From Amycolatopsis lurida (GTDB lineage: Bacteria > Actinomycetota > Actinomycetes > Mycobacteriales > Pseudonocardiaceae): a stretch of 64,000 nt of DNA. The translations under genes and the position numbers were made by a program. The DNA is taken from the NCBI RefSeq assembly GCF_900105055.1, contig NZ_FNTA01000003.1, positions 248,001-312,000 on the forward strand, in the 5' to 3' direction. Below are positions 8,392-18,217 of this stretch, in pieces. The notes beneath the pieces are model-generated. The model saw only the letters and a program-made list of their open reading frames with translations, did not search any database and was not told where the DNA came from. The number at the start of each line of letters is the position of its first letter. Positions within the stretch are counted from its first letter, which is position 1.

Positions 8392-9147
8392 TCAGCGGGT
8401 GGTGTAGCCGCCGTTGGGGAACATCGTCTGGCCGGTGAACCAGGCGCCGTCGGTGGCCAGGAACCGGATGATCGGCACGATGTCCTCGATCTTCGTGAGT
8501 CGTCCGCCCATGGCCTGGGACTTGTGGAATTCGACCCGCTCGGGTGTTTCCTGCGGGTAGAAGAACGGGGTGTCCATCGGGCCGGGTGCGACGACGTTGA
8601 CCGAGATGCCGCGGTCGGCGAACTCCTTGGCGGCGGCCCTGGTGAAGTGCTCCAGCGGGGCTTTGCCGCCGGCGTAGGTGGAGTAGCCGTCGGTGAAGGC
8701 GGCCAGCAGGGAGGTGCCGAGGCTGATGATCTTGCCGTTGTCGGAGAGGCGTCGTCCGGCTTCCTGGATGAAGAAGTAGGCGGCTTTGGCGTTGACCGCG
8801 AACATGCGGTCGTAGTCCTCTTCGGTGGTTTCGAGGATGGGCTTGCGCAGGACCATGCCGGTGGTGTTGATCGCGATGTCGGCCCGGCCGAAGGTGTCGA
8901 TGGCGGTGTCGAAGAGGCGGCGGACGTCGGCTACCACGGTGAGGTCGCCTTGGACGGCGATGGCATCGGCGCCCGCACCGCGGACGGCTTCGACGGTCTT
9001 GTCGGCGTCGGCCGCGGAGGCGTCGCCGTGGTAGTGGACGACGATCTTGGCCCCTGCTTCACCGAGGGTGGTGGAAAGGAGTCCGCCGAGGTTCTTCGCG
9101 CCGCCGGCGATGATCGCGACGGTGTCCTTGAGGTTCTGTTCGCTCAT
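8392..9147 (-). CDS. Short-chain dehydrogenase/reductase (FabG-like)
   Basis: 251 residues. The cofactor loop reads 'IIAGGAKNLGGLLS', a TGxxxGxG variant in which Gly-Gly-Ala replaces Thr-Gly; the NNAG region is 'INTTGMV' and the catalytic set is Ser in 'ISLGTSL' and Tyr/Lys in 'YSTYAGGKAPLEHF'. The closing 'DIVPIIRFLATDGAWFTGQTMFPNGGYTTR' is the classical SDR end. The longer frame upstream of ATG 9147 is not coding. It reduces or oxidises a carbonyl/hydroxyl with NAD(P)(H); substrate unknown. The altered glycine loop and NTTG in place of NNAG are mild departures from the family. Confidence 0.88.
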   Translation of the reverse strand: MSEQNLKDTVAIIAGGAKNLGGLLSTTLGEAGAKIVVHYHGDASAADADKTVEAVRGAGADAIAVQGDLTVVADVRRLFDTAIDTFGRADIAINTTGMVLRKPILETTEEDYDRMFAVNAKAAYFFIQEAGRRLSDNGKIISLGTSLLAAFTDGYSTYAGGKAPLEHFTRAAAKEFADRGISVNVVAPGPMDTPFFYPQETPERVEFHKSQAMGGRLTKIEDIVPIIRFLATDGAWFTGQTMFPNGGYTTR

Positions 9148-9284
9148 GACTTCGAACGTAGGCGCCGGGGGCGGTGGCTGGGAAACACAAGATCGAGGTG
9201 GGGTCACAAGCCTGGTTTGTGGCCTTTCCCACCTGCGCGGGAGCCGGGAATCTTCGGGATCGAACGGCGAGCTGACTCCGCATT

Positions 9285-10520
9285 GTGGACACTCTGAGCG
9301 TGCTCCGAGAAGTCGACGACCTTGATCAGTCCGCCGCTCCCGAGAAGGCGCCCCGGCAGGGGCGTCCGGCGCGTGTGTTCGAGAGAGTTCTCGACAGACT
9401 GGCCTGCTCGCCTTATCCGCGGGCGATCCTGTTGTATCTCGTGATCCGGACGGCGAGTGTCCAGTTGCTCGATCTGCTGGCCGCCCGGCGTGGTGCCACG
9501 TTGACCGATCGGCTGACGGCGTGGGACGGGCAGTGGTATCTGCGGCTGGCGGTGCACGGGTACGCGGATCTGCCGGGGACGCTGGACGCGGCGCGGCAGC
9601 CGTATTCGGACGCGCCGATGGCGTTCTTCCCGTTGTATCCGAAGCTCGTCGCCGCCGTGATGTGGCTCGGGCCGGATGTGGTGACGGCGGCGTTGACGGT
9701 GTCGGTGCTGGCCGGTCTGGTGCTGGCGTGCGGGCTGATCCGGATCGGGCGGGCGGTTTCGCCGGAGCGGGGCGACCGGACCGGGTTGCTGCTCGTGGCG
9801 TTGTGGGCCGGAGCACCGATGGCGATCGTGTTCTCGATGGCTTACACGGAAGCGGTGTTCTGCGCGTTCGCGGTGTGGTCGCTGGTGGGTGTGCTGGAGC
9901 GGCGTTGGCTGCCGGCGGGTCTGTGCGCTTTCGCGGCCGGGTTGTCGAGGTCGACGGCGGTGGTGCTGGTCGCGGTGGTCGTGGTGGCGGCGCTGATCGC
10001 GGTCTTCCGGCGTACCGAGAAGCGCTGGTGGGCGTTGGCGGGTGCGGTGGTGGCTCCGCTGGGGGTCGCCGGTTATCTGGGGTTCGTCGCGTACCGGACC
10101 GGTAGTTGGACCGGCTGGCAGGACATCGAGTTGCGGGGCTGGAACACCGAGTTCGACTTCGGTGCGGAGACCGCGGATTCGGTGCTGGCGCGGTTGACCG
10201 GGGACGAGTCGGTGTTCAGCACGCTGACGGTGTTGTTGCTGCTGGGTGCGGTGGCGCTGGTGCTGGTGGCGGCGTTCCTCCGGGTGCCGTGGCCGCTGAC
10301 GCTGTACGGGGCCGGGGTGCTGTTGCTGGCGATCGGCACGCGGGGCTTGCCGGATGCGAAGATCCGGTTCATCCTGCCCGCTTTCCCGGTGCTGGTGCCG
10401 ATCGCGATCGGGTTGTCGAAGCGGCGGACGGTCACGGCGGTGGCGGCCGCGGTGGCGTGGGTGGTGCTGGGTGCCTGGTTCTCGGCGCACGCCCTGACGG
10501 CGTGGCGGTACGCGATCTAG
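9285..10520 (+). CDS. PIG-V-like GT-C glycosyltransferase
   Basis: 411 residues with about nine membrane helices. The motifs 'TAWDGQWYLRLAVHGY' (loop 1, acidic catalytic Asp), 'MAFFPLYPKLVAAV' and 'FSMAYTEAVFCAFAVWSL' match the bacterial PIG-V-like mannosyltransferase group found in actinobacteria (related to GPI mannosyltransferase 2). It probably moves mannose from polyprenyl-phosphate-mannose to an extracytoplasmic acceptor, as the GT87 enzyme in this window may also do. The codon use is very rich in gtg/ctg. Its stop overlaps that of the XRE gene by 3 bases (convergent). Acceptor unknown. Confidence 0.82.
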   Translation: MDTLSVLREVDDLDQSAAPEKAPRQGRPARVFERVLDRLACSPYPRAILLYLVIRTASVQLLDLLAARRGATLTDRLTAWDGQWYLRLAVHGYADLPGTLDAARQPYSDAPMAFFPLYPKLVAAVMWLGPDVVTAALTVSVLAGLVLACGLIRIGRAVSPERGDRTGLLLVALWAGAPMAIVFSMAYTEAVFCAFAVWSLVGVLERRWLPAGLCAFAAGLSRSTAVVLVAVVVVAALIAVFRRTEKRWWALAGAVVAPLGVAGYLGFVAYRTGSWTGWQDIELRGWNTEFDFGAETADSVLARLTGDESVFSTLTVLLLLGAVALVLVAAFLRVPWPLTLYGAGVLLLAIGTRGLPDAKIRFILPAFPVLVPIAIGLSKRRTVTAVAAAVAWVVLGAWFSAHALTAWRYAI

Positions 10521-11368
10521 GCGGGTCGGGTGGCCGCCCACGACGCCAGGAGCGCCAATTTGTCAGCGGTCGGTGTGCCCGCGGGTGCGGTGTGGACGTT
10601 CAGGTGCAGGCCGGGTTCGGCGGCCAGTTCCCAGGGCTCGACGTCCAGGTCGAGTTGGCCCACGATCGGGTGCCGCACACGCTTCCGGCCGGACCGGTGC
10701 AGTCGCACGTCCTGCGACGCCCACCGGCGCCGGAATGGCTCACTGCACGTCGACAGTTCGCCGATCAGGGCGATCAGCTCCTCATCGTGTGGGTTGCGGC
10801 CGGCTTCCATGCGCAGCTTCGTGGCCACGGCACTGGCGACTTGGTCGTAGTCGACGAAAAATTCTCGGGCCGTCTCGGGGTCCAGATAGAGGAACCGCGC
10901 TGTGTTCGCGGGCCGTCGCGGGTCGGCCAACACCGGTGCATACAGCGCGCGAGCGAGGTGGTTCGTGGCGAGCACGTCATAACGGCCGTTGCCGATCAAA
11001 GCCGGCGCATCGGAGATCGCGTCGAGTACCTGCTGCAGCGTCGAGCGCACCGTCACGGGGGACCGGCGCCGGCGTGGGCTGGATCGGCGCGCGAGGTGGA
11101 ACAGGTGCTGGCGCTCCGCCTCGTCGAGTTGCAAGGCGGAGGCCAATGCCTCGAGCACGCCGTCGGAAGCGCCGGCGAGGCCGCCGCGCTCCATGCGGAC
11201 GTAGTAGTCGACCGATACCCCGGCCAGTAGCGCTACTTCTTCGCGGCGCAGACCTTTGACTCGACGGTTGCCGCCGTAGGCGGTCAGGCCCGCCTGCTCG
11301 GGTGTGATGCGCGCGCGCCGCGAGCTGAGGAACTCGCGGATGTCGGCGCGTGGATCCATCGTGGCCAT
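10517..11368 (-). CDS. XRE-family regulator with MmyB-like ligand domain
   Basis: 283 residues. The HTH_31-type N-terminus is 'REFLSSRRARITPEQAGL' followed by 'VKGLRREEVALLAGVSVDYYVRMERG' and 'VLEALASALQLDEAERQHLFHLAR', the usual actinobacterial one-component arrangement. The C-terminal PAS-like MmyB domain shows 'DVLATNHLARALYAPVL', 'FLYLDPETAREFFVDYDQVA' and the end motif 'KRVRHPIVGQLDLDVEPWEL'. This domain binds fatty-acid-like ligands in the one solved family member. It lies 57 bases downstream of an SDR on the same strand; such XRE-SDR pairs are common, and the SDR is the probable target. Confidence 0.9.
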   Translation of the reverse strand: MATMDPRADIREFLSSRRARITPEQAGLTAYGGNRRVKGLRREEVALLAGVSVDYYVRMERGGLAGASDGVLEALASALQLDEAERQHLFHLARRSSPRRRRSPVTVRSTLQQVLDAISDAPALIGNGRYDVLATNHLARALYAPVLADPRRPANTARFLYLDPETAREFFVDYDQVASAVATKLRMEAGRNPHDEELIALIGELSTCSEPFRRRWASQDVRLHRSGRKRVRHPIVGQLDLDVEPWELAAEPGLHLNVHTAPAGTPTADKLALLASWAATRPA

Positions 11369-11425
11369 TCCCTCACCGTAAGCCTGTCCCGCAGCCAGAG
11401 GGAGGCACTGCGGGTACCCCGACGT

Positions 11426-12229
11426 CTAGGTTCCCGATGCGGTCGTCGCGATGCCGCCGTCCACCGCGATGACGGAGCCCGTGAGGTAGGACCCGGCCCG
11501 GCCGGCGAGGAACACGGCGATACCCGCCATGTCGTCGTCGCGGCCGAGCCGGCGCAGAGGGGCCTTCGCCGCGATCGAGTCGCCGATGGCGTCGATCGTG
11601 GCCGCCATCATCTGCGACGGGAACACTCCTGGGGCCACCGCGTTCACTGTGATGTGCTGTGGGCCCAGTTCCCTGGCAAGCACCCTGGTGAGTTGATGGA
11701 GTGCCGCTTTGCTGCCGGCGTAGGAGTAGTTGGGCGACTCGGCGACGTGGATGGCGGCGATACTGCCGATGTTGATGATCCGCGCGGGATCATCCGCGGT
11801 GCCCGCCCTGCGGAGCGCGGGCAGCAGCGCCTGCACCAGCCAGAACGGCGACTTGAGGTTGAGGTCGAGCACTGTGTCCCAGGCTTCGTCCGGGAATGTC
11901 TCCAGCGGCTCGCGCCACATCGCTCCCGCGTTGTTGACAAGGATGTCGAGGCGTTCCGATTCGGCCTTGACGAGATCAGCGAGGCGCTGACACTCGGCGT
12001 GCCTGGACAGGTCGGCGGGAATTGCCCGAACGTCGCCGAATTCGGCCAGCAGATGCTGCGCCTCCGTACACGTGTCCGCGTTGCGTGAGCTGATGACGAC
12101 GCGAGCGCCCGCTTGGAGAAGGCCGCGCGCGATCATCATCCCGATGCCCCTGGTGCCGCCGGTGACAAGGGCAACCTTCCCGCTCAGATCGAAAAGTCCT
12201 GAGTGAGCGGTGAATTGTTCGTCCGCCAT
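11426..12229 (-). CDS. SDR-family oxidoreductase
   Basis: 267 residues from ATG 12229, with GGAGA 4 bases upstream. Complete classical SDR: 'ALVTGGTRGIG' cofactor loop, 'NNAGAMW', Ser in 'INIGSIA', Tyr-x-x-x-Lys in 'YSYAGSKAAL', and the C-terminal 'GSYLTGSVIAVDGG' substrate/dimer segment. It resembles gluconate 5-dehydrogenase/3-oxoacyl reductase-like SDRs. The substrate is not evident. Likely controlled by the XRE/MmyB regulator immediately downstream. Confidence 0.9.
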   Translation of the reverse strand: MADEQFTAHSGLFDLSGKVALVTGGTRGIGMMIARGLLQAGARVVISSRNADTCTEAQHLLAEFGDVRAIPADLSRHAECQRLADLVKAESERLDILVNNAGAMWREPLETFPDEAWDTVLDLNLKSPFWLVQALLPALRRAGTADDPARIINIGSIAAIHVAESPNYSYAGSKAALHQLTRVLARELGPQHITVNAVAPGVFPSQMMAATIDAIGDSIAAKAPLRRLGRDDDMAGIAVFLAGRAGSYLTGSVIAVDGGIATTASGT

Positions 12230-12354
12230 GAGTCTCCGTACCTTTGTCGTGATTCCGGGTGTCTCCGGCTCGATCAAAGGTTGACGGGCGTTTTGGACGG
12301 CTGGGAGACCCTGGTGATACAGGTACCGAGAGAACCTCCCTCGTTGAACGAGTG

Positions 12355-12867
12355 CTAGCTCGCTTGCCGGTTCCGGTGGTCGGCGACGTGGACCCTGGTC
12401 GCGCAGCGGGTGGAGCAGAATCGACGGCGGCCGTTGCGGGAGACATCGACGTAGACTGTTTCGCAGCCTTCGCGTGAGCATACGCCGAAGCGGTCCGGGG
12501 CGTCACAGACGAGGTGTGCGAGTCCGCCCGCGGTGTAGGCCCGGACCCGGGAGGCGGTGCCTGCTTGCGCGTCGACGTAGTGCAGGTGGGGCGCCTTGCC
12601 GTCGTGGGTGGAGATGTACGGCTTGGACGCGGAATCGTGGAGCAGTGCGTTGACCAGGTCGACGCGGGTGGCCGGATCCGCTTCGAAGACGTCCCGGAGT
12701 CGCTTGGTCCAGGCGATGATCTCGGTCGATTCGTGGTCCTTCACGGCGGCGACGGTCATGCGGTCGCGGAAGATCGTGGTCAGCGTGGCCGGGTCGGCGG
12801 CGTCGCCGAGGTTGACCAGGTCGGCGGCGATCTGTGCCGCCGCGCCGCCGTAAGGGTTGAAGTGCAT
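12355..12867 (-). CDS. CGNR zinc-finger protein (ABATE-type regulator)
   Basis: 170 residues from ATG 12867 (MHFNPYGG), the usual start of this family. The N-terminal ABATE domain carries 'AADLVNLGDAADPATL' and the helical 'LRDVFEADPATRVDLVNALL'. The C-terminal zinc finger is 'FGVCSREGCETVYVDVSRNGRRRFCSTRCATRVHVADHR': four Cys in C-x4-C and C-x3-C spacing, with CATR in place of the name-giving CGNR. These proteins are presumed transcription regulators. Three CGNR-type sequences occur in this window. Divergent from a short Cys-ribbon gene. Confidence 0.85.
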   Translation of the reverse strand: MHFNPYGGAAAQIAADLVNLGDAADPATLTTIFRDRMTVAAVKDHESTEIIAWTKRLRDVFEADPATRVDLVNALLHDSASKPYISTHDGKAPHLHYVDAQAGTASRVRAYTAGGLAHLVCDAPDRFGVCSREGCETVYVDVSRNGRRRFCSTRCATRVHVADHRNRQAS

Positions 12868-12892
12868 TGACTCATTACAGCACGATCGGGGC

Positions 12893-13081
12893 ATGGAAGC
12901 GAACGAGTGCCCGCGGTGCGGGTGGCCGCTGGCCGAATTGCCTGGAAGCGCGACGAGGTCCCAGCGGGTCTCCCAGGGGAGGCTGGAGTACGTCCGGTGT
13001 CTGTGCGGGAGCTGGCTCGCGCGGGTCGACGGTGTGGTGATCGGGGCGACGAAGTCCCAGCTGGGGCAGGCTCAGCTTTGA
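12893..13081 (+). CDS. Small Cys-ribbon hypothetical protein
   Basis: 62 residues (MEANECPRCGWPLAE...). It has CPRCG at the N-terminus and CLC about 30 residues later, a C-x2-C...C-x-C layout that fits a rubredoxin-like zinc ribbon. The start at ATG 12893 gives a compact product; the longer frame would overlap the CGNR start. Its 3' end overlaps the recombinase stop by 10 bases. Function unknown; could bind RNA or protein through the ribbon. Confidence 0.5.
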   Translation: MEANECPRCGWPLAELPGSATRSQRVSQGRLEYVRCLCGSWLARVDGVVIGATKSQLGQAQL

Positions 13082-14196
13082 CGGTGACGCGCGTCGGCGA
13101 GCAGTTGCGCGAGCGCGTGCACGGGAGAGGTCTCCAGCTTGTGGCGGTGCGCGTCGTAGCGGTCGCGGGTGGTGCGGATGTCGGCGTGGCCCAACAGGTC
13201 CTGCACTTTCTGGACCGGGACGTCGTTGGCCAGCAGCAGGGTTCCGGTGGTGCGCCGTGCGGTGTGCGGAGAGATGGTGTTCGCTTCGGCGAGCCCGGCG
13301 GCACGGGCCTGTGCCCGTAGGAGGAACCAGACATCCCGCTGTGCCAGCGGTTTCCCTCCGGATTTGGTGCTGTCGTAGCGGTGGGGCATGGTCGCGAGCA
13401 GCGGGCCGGTCAGCTCATCGGGGCGGACGCCGCTGCGTGCGGCGCGCAGCTCGAGGTAGCGGCGCAGCGGGTGCTGGGCGGCGGGGACGAGCGGGACGAA
13501 GTCGCGGTGGCCGCCTTTGGCGGTGTAACGCAGGATCGTGTGCCCGGAGTCGGTGTCGAGGTCCTGCACGGTGGCGGTGGTGAGGCCGGAGACGCGCAGG
13601 CCGGTGTAGAACAGGATCGCGACGACGGCGGCGTCGCGCCAGGACGGTTCGGTGTCGTTGGCGCGGGCTCGCTTCTCCATGTGGTTCAGCAGTTTCGCCG
13701 TCGACTCGCCGCCGAGCGCCGGCAGCGGCGGGGTCTTGCCGGTCTTGGGCCGGTTGACCGCGGAGACCGGGTTGCGGTCGGCGATGTCGTTGGACTGCAG
13801 GTACCGGTACCAGCTGGAGATGCCGGCGAGGGTGCGGGCGACGGTGGAGTCCGCGGCGGGCCGGGGCAGACCGTCCTTGCCGGTGACGGTCAGGGTGTTC
13901 TTCCACGCGTCGACGTCGGCGCGGCGCGCCATGAGCGGGTCGAGCCCGGTGCGGGCGCACCAGCCGAGCCAGGCCGACAGGTCGGCGTAGTAGGCGCGGC
14001 GGGTGTGGTCGGTCTTGTCGGTCTCGAGCCAGAGCGTGGTGATGTGCCGGATCGCGTACCGGTCGAGCGGGTCGGCCGGGGGAAGCGCGGGCAGCAGCGC
14101 GACGGCTTCGGCGAGGATCCGCCGCCGGTTCTCGGGCCTGGTCTCCGGCAGGCGGGCCGGTGGTTCCGGCGCGGTGGGCACGAGTTCGGCGGACAT
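13072..14196 (-). CDS. Tyrosine recombinase/phage-type integrase
   Basis: 374 residues from ATG 14196 (AGGA 8 bases upstream). The N-terminal SAM-like core-binding domain spans about 45-150 and the catalytic domain about 155-370. The active-site set is visible: Arg201 in 'FYTGLRVSGL', Lys228 in 'TAKGGHRDFVP', His311 and Arg314 in 'HTARRTTGT', His337 in 'LLGHADI' and Tyr347 in 'TTRDRYDAHR'. No excisionase, relaxase, att duplication or tRNA is visible nearby, so this looks like a resident or degenerate-element recombinase rather than part of an intact mobile element. A 46-bp hairpin separates it from the upstream deaminase operon. Confidence 0.88.
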   Translation of the reverse strand: MSAELVPTAPEPPARLPETRPENRRRILAEAVALLPALPPADPLDRYAIRHITTLWLETDKTDHTRRAYYADLSAWLGWCARTGLDPLMARRADVDAWKNTLTVTGKDGLPRPAADSTVARTLAGISSWYRYLQSNDIADRNPVSAVNRPKTGKTPPLPALGGESTAKLLNHMEKRARANDTEPSWRDAAVVAILFYTGLRVSGLTTATVQDLDTDSGHTILRYTAKGGHRDFVPLVPAAQHPLRRYLELRAARSGVRPDELTGPLLATMPHRYDSTKSGGKPLAQRDVWFLLRAQARAAGLAEANTISPHTARRTTGTLLLANDVPVQKVQDLLGHADIRTTRDRYDAHRHKLETSPVHALAQLLADARHRQS

Positions 14197-14226
14197 CGTG
14201 ATCATCCTAGCGACGGGACCGCGCCC

Positions 14227-14272
14227 CTCGTGAGTGGCAAGGACGGTTCTAACCGTCCTTGCCACTCACGAG
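14227..14272. terminator. Perfect 22-bp hairpin (GTGAGTGGCAAGGACGG family)
   Basis: Arms 14227-14248 and 14251-14272 are perfect reverse complements with a 2-base loop CT. The right arm overlaps the deaminase stop codon (14266-14268): the CTCAC of the repeat itself supplies the stop. It ends the LLM-deaminase operon before the recombinase. There is no T-run, so it is either an intrinsic terminator of the actinobacterial type or a REP-like palindrome. The outer TCGTGAGTGG recurs at 44087. Confidence 0.75.
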
Positions 14273-14694
14273 GTGTAGTAGCCCTCGACGGGGACGCGGG
14301 CCTCGTCGTACAACGCAGGTCCCTCCAGCCGAACGGGCGGTGCGGTGACGGGCGGTTTGAGCGCGGTGACCTGTTCGCCGGAGAGGGCGAACACGACCTT
14401 GCCCAGGCCGGAGCGTTCGATGGCGCCCTGGCACATCCCGCACGGCTGGCAGCTGGTGTACATGGTGGTCTTCGCGGCGACGGCGGGTTCGAGTTCGCGG
14501 GCGGCCCATACGGCGAGTTTCAGTTCCGGGTGCAGGCTGATGTCCGATTGCGACACCGAGGTGTTGTGGTCCTCGGCCAGCACCGTGCCGTCGGGGCCGA
14601 CGAGCAGCGAGCCGAAGGGCGGGTCGCCGTCCTTGCGGGATTTCGCGGCCAGTTCGATGGCGCGGCGGAGGAACTTCTCGTCTTCTTCGGTCAT
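14266..14694 (-). CDS. Nucleoside/cytidine-type deaminase
   Basis: 142 residues. Zinc deaminase motifs: 'ISLHPELKLAVWAA' supplies His and Glu (HPE instead of the usual HAE) and 'YTSCQPCGMCQGAIERSGLGKVVFA' supplies the two Cys (PCxxC). The fold order matches the CMP/dCMP deaminase superfamily, near guanine deaminase/tRNA adenosine deaminase-like proteins. It hydrolyses an exocyclic amine of a nucleobase or related ring; substrate unknown. The start overlaps the LLM oxidoreductase stop by ATGA (14691-14694), so the two are translationally coupled. Confidence 0.88.
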   Translation of the reverse strand: MTEEDEKFLRRAIELAAKSRKDGDPPFGSLLVGPDGTVLAEDHNTSVSQSDISLHPELKLAVWAARELEPAVAAKTTMYTSCQPCGMCQGAIERSGLGKVVFALSGEQVTALKPPVTAPPVRLEGPALYDEARVPVEGYYTS

Positions 14695-15560
14695 CGTCGG
14701 TCCTGTTCGGTTCGGTAGTGGCCCAGTTCCCAGTGTGCGGCCACGGTCGCCAATGCCTGCCAGGCGGCTTCCGGGCGGAGGGTCTCGTCGGGATCGCCGG
14801 AGAACGGGTCGAGCACGACCGTCTCGGCGCCGAGGTTGCGAAGATGGTCGAGGTCGTCGACGATCTGCTCGATCGTGCCTTCCCCGGCGGGGCGATCGGG
14901 TCCGGTGACCGGGTGTTCGGTGACGTTGAGCAGGATCCGCGGGGCGAACGCGGGGACCGGCCGGTCGTGGGCGTCGGCGATGGTCTTGACCCTGGTGAGC
15001 GCTTCGTTGAGCCAGGGGAGGGTGGCCCGCAGCGGGTGCCAGGCGTCCCCGATCCGGACGGCGCGGCGGATCCCGGCGTCGCTGTTGCCGCCGACCCAGA
15101 TCGGGATGTCGCCGGCGCGGTAGTCGGCGTCGTCGGCCCACGCCTTCCGGACGGCGTCGAGGTGGCCGTCGGTCAGCCGTCCCCGTTGCTCGAACGGGAC
15201 GTCGAGTGCTTCGAATTCCTGGCGGGCCCAGCCTGAGGCGACGCCGAGCACGAGTCGTCCGCCGCTGAGCTGGTTCAGGTTCGCGGCCATGCGGGCGATG
15301 AGCAGTGGATGCCGGTACGGGACGATGAGCACGGTGGTGCCCAGCCGGATCCGGTCCGTCACGCCGGCGAGCCACGACAGCGTCGTGAACGGTTCGTAGA
15401 ACGGAGCCGGGTACTGCTCGGCGACGTCGGGGGTGATGGCGACGTGGTCGGACACCATGAGCAGGTCGTAGCCGAGGCCTTCGACCGTGGTGGCCCAGCC
15501 GCGGAGGATCCCGGGGTCGGTCCCCGGTCCGAAATTCGGGACGTTGACACCTATTCGCAC
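14691..15560 (-). CDS. LLM-class F420-dependent oxidoreductase
   Basis: 289 residues, luciferase-like TIM barrel. 'MRIGVNVPNFG', 'DLLMVSDHVAI', 'RIRLGTTVLIVPYRHPLLIARMAANLNQLSGGRLVLGVASGWARQEFEAL' and 'DIPIWVGGNSDAGIRRAVRIGDAWHPL' are the standard strand and loop motifs of the TIGR03619-type group. Such enzymes use reduced F420 (or FMN) to transfer hydride or oxygenate substrates. First gene of a two-gene operon with the deaminase, suggesting joint action on a nitrogen-containing ring compound; that link is inference. Confidence 0.9.
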   Translation of the reverse strand: MRIGVNVPNFGPGTDPGILRGWATTVEGLGYDLLMVSDHVAITPDVAEQYPAPFYEPFTTLSWLAGVTDRIRLGTTVLIVPYRHPLLIARMAANLNQLSGGRLVLGVASGWARQEFEALDVPFEQRGRLTDGHLDAVRKAWADDADYRAGDIPIWVGGNSDAGIRRAVRIGDAWHPLRATLPWLNEALTRVKTIADAHDRPVPAFAPRILLNVTEHPVTGPDRPAGEGTIEQIVDDLDHLRNLGAETVVLDPFSGDPDETLRPEAAWQALATVAAHWELGHYRTEQDRR

Positions 15561-15653
15561 AGGTCAAGGCTATCGGCGAGGGCCGAATCGCGGGAAGGGA
15601 TCTTTCCCTGCGTATGACCGTTTCCGCCGTGGATCTGCCGGTATTCTCTCCCG

Positions 15654-16100
15654 ATGGCCGAGACTCTCGACGCGACGGACTGGGCGATCCTAATCGAGCT
15701 CCAGAAGGACGGGCGCCTTCCGCTCACCGAGCTGGGGAAGCGGGTGAGCTTGAGCGCGTCGGCGACGACGGAACGGGTCAAGCGGCTGGAGTCTGCCGGG
15801 GTGATCACCGGTTATCGCGCCGAGGTCGATCTGGAGAAGGCCGGGTACGTGGTGCTCGCGGTGGTGCGGTTGAAGTACCCGGGCAGCAAGCACGCGCCCT
15901 TGCACAAGCTCCTGGCCGAGCGGACCGAGATCCTCGAATGCCTCCGCACGACCGGTGACGACTGCTATTCGCTGAAGATCGCGGCGCCGTCGATGGGGCG
16001 GCTGGAGGAGATCGTCAACGAACTCGCGCTCTTCGGCAGCACGAACACCAACATCGTCTACAACCAGACGTTGCCGTACCGGGGACCGCAGGGCCCGTGA
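15654..16100 (+). CDS. Lrp/AsnC-family transcriptional regulator
   Basis: 148 residues. N-terminal HTH 'LDATDWAILIELQKDGRLPLTELGKRVSLSASATTERVKRLESAGVITGYRAEVDLEKAGY' is textbook Lrp/AsnC, and the RAM domain follows ('ILECLRTTGDDCYSLKIAAPSMGRLEEIVNELALFGSTNTNIV'). It senses an amino acid or related small molecule and acts as an octamer. It stands between divergent and convergent neighbours without an obvious partner; the LLM-deaminase operon starts 93 bases away in the opposite direction and may be its target. Confidence 0.92.
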   Translation: MAETLDATDWAILIELQKDGRLPLTELGKRVSLSASATTERVKRLESAGVITGYRAEVDLEKAGYVVLAVVRLKYPGSKHAPLHKLLAERTEILECLRTTGDDCYSLKIAAPSMGRLEEIVNELALFGSTNTNIVYNQTLPYRGPQGP

Positions 16101-16126
16101 CCACACCGGCCACGGGCCCTGCGGGA

Positions 16127-16507
16127 TCACGCGGTCTCCCAGAGCCCCATGACATTGCCTTCCGGATCCTTGAAGTAGGCGGCGAAACCCATGTCGCCGA
16201 CCGCGGTCCGGCCGACGAGGGTCGCGCCGCCTTGCTTCTCGATGATCGCGAGCGTGTCGTCGATGCCTTCGACGTCGAGCACGATCACCGGGCCCGAAGC
16301 GGGGCTGAGTTCCTTGGCCAGCATCCCGCCGTTGATGAACCCCGGCTCCTCGGGCATGCCGGTCTCGGCGGTCGGCCCCGAAGCGACCATCGTGTAGTCC
16401 ATCCCCGGCATGGTGTCGGCCTTCCAGCCGAAGACCTCCCGGTAGAAGCCGCGTGCGCGATCGCCGTCCTCGAACGGAATCTCGAAATGCACCACCCGTC
16501 CGGCCAT
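16127..16507 (-). CDS. VOC/glyoxalase-family protein
   Basis: 126 residues from ATG 16507 (AGGAG 9 bases upstream). Two beta-alpha-beta-beta-beta modules: 'MAGRVVHFEIPFEDGDRARGFYREVFGWKA' and 'IDDTLAIIEKQGGATLVGRTAVGDMGFAAYFKDPEGNVMGLWE'. The His and final Glu of the metal site are present (HFE, WE). Family members are metal-dependent isomerases, dioxygenases or antibiotic-binding proteins. It is 68 bases downstream of the Rox gene on the same strand and may be co-induced with it. Substrate unknown. Confidence 0.85.
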   Translation of the reverse strand: MAGRVVHFEIPFEDGDRARGFYREVFGWKADTMPGMDYTMVASGPTAETGMPEEPGFINGGMLAKELSPASGPVIVLDVEGIDDTLAIIEKQGGATLVGRTAVGDMGFAAYFKDPEGNVMGLWETA

Positions 16508-16575
16508 GGTCATCAACTCCTGTCGTGGCAGCGGATTCGGAACGCCCCCAGCCAATATCCGCCGTCCTGGGCGCG

Positions 16576-18132
<1,557 letters not shown>

Positions 18133-18173
18133 TCATTTCACCCCCGTTTTCCGAAGTGAGCCAGCCGCGACAC

Positions 18174-18208
18174 ATACCGAACATGTTCGTAACGAACATG
18201 TTCGGTAT
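18174..18208. promoter_or_regulatory. Perfect 35-bp TetR operator
   Basis: Arms 18174-18190 (ATACCGAACATGTTCGT) and 18192-18208 are exact reverse complements around one central A. Each arm contains its own 12-bp palindrome CGAACATGTTCG, so two dimer sites are 15 bp apart, the arrangement of TetR regulators that bind as a pair of dimers. It ends 9 bases before the TetR ATG and so autoregulates the TetR-TetX-like operon. Confidence 0.85.
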
Positions 18209-18217
18209 GATATCCGT

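Noticed and set aside
13072..14272. Integrated plasmid or prophage around the recombinase
   Set aside because: Neighbouring genes are ordinary metabolic and regulatory genes; no replication, transfer or structural phage genes.
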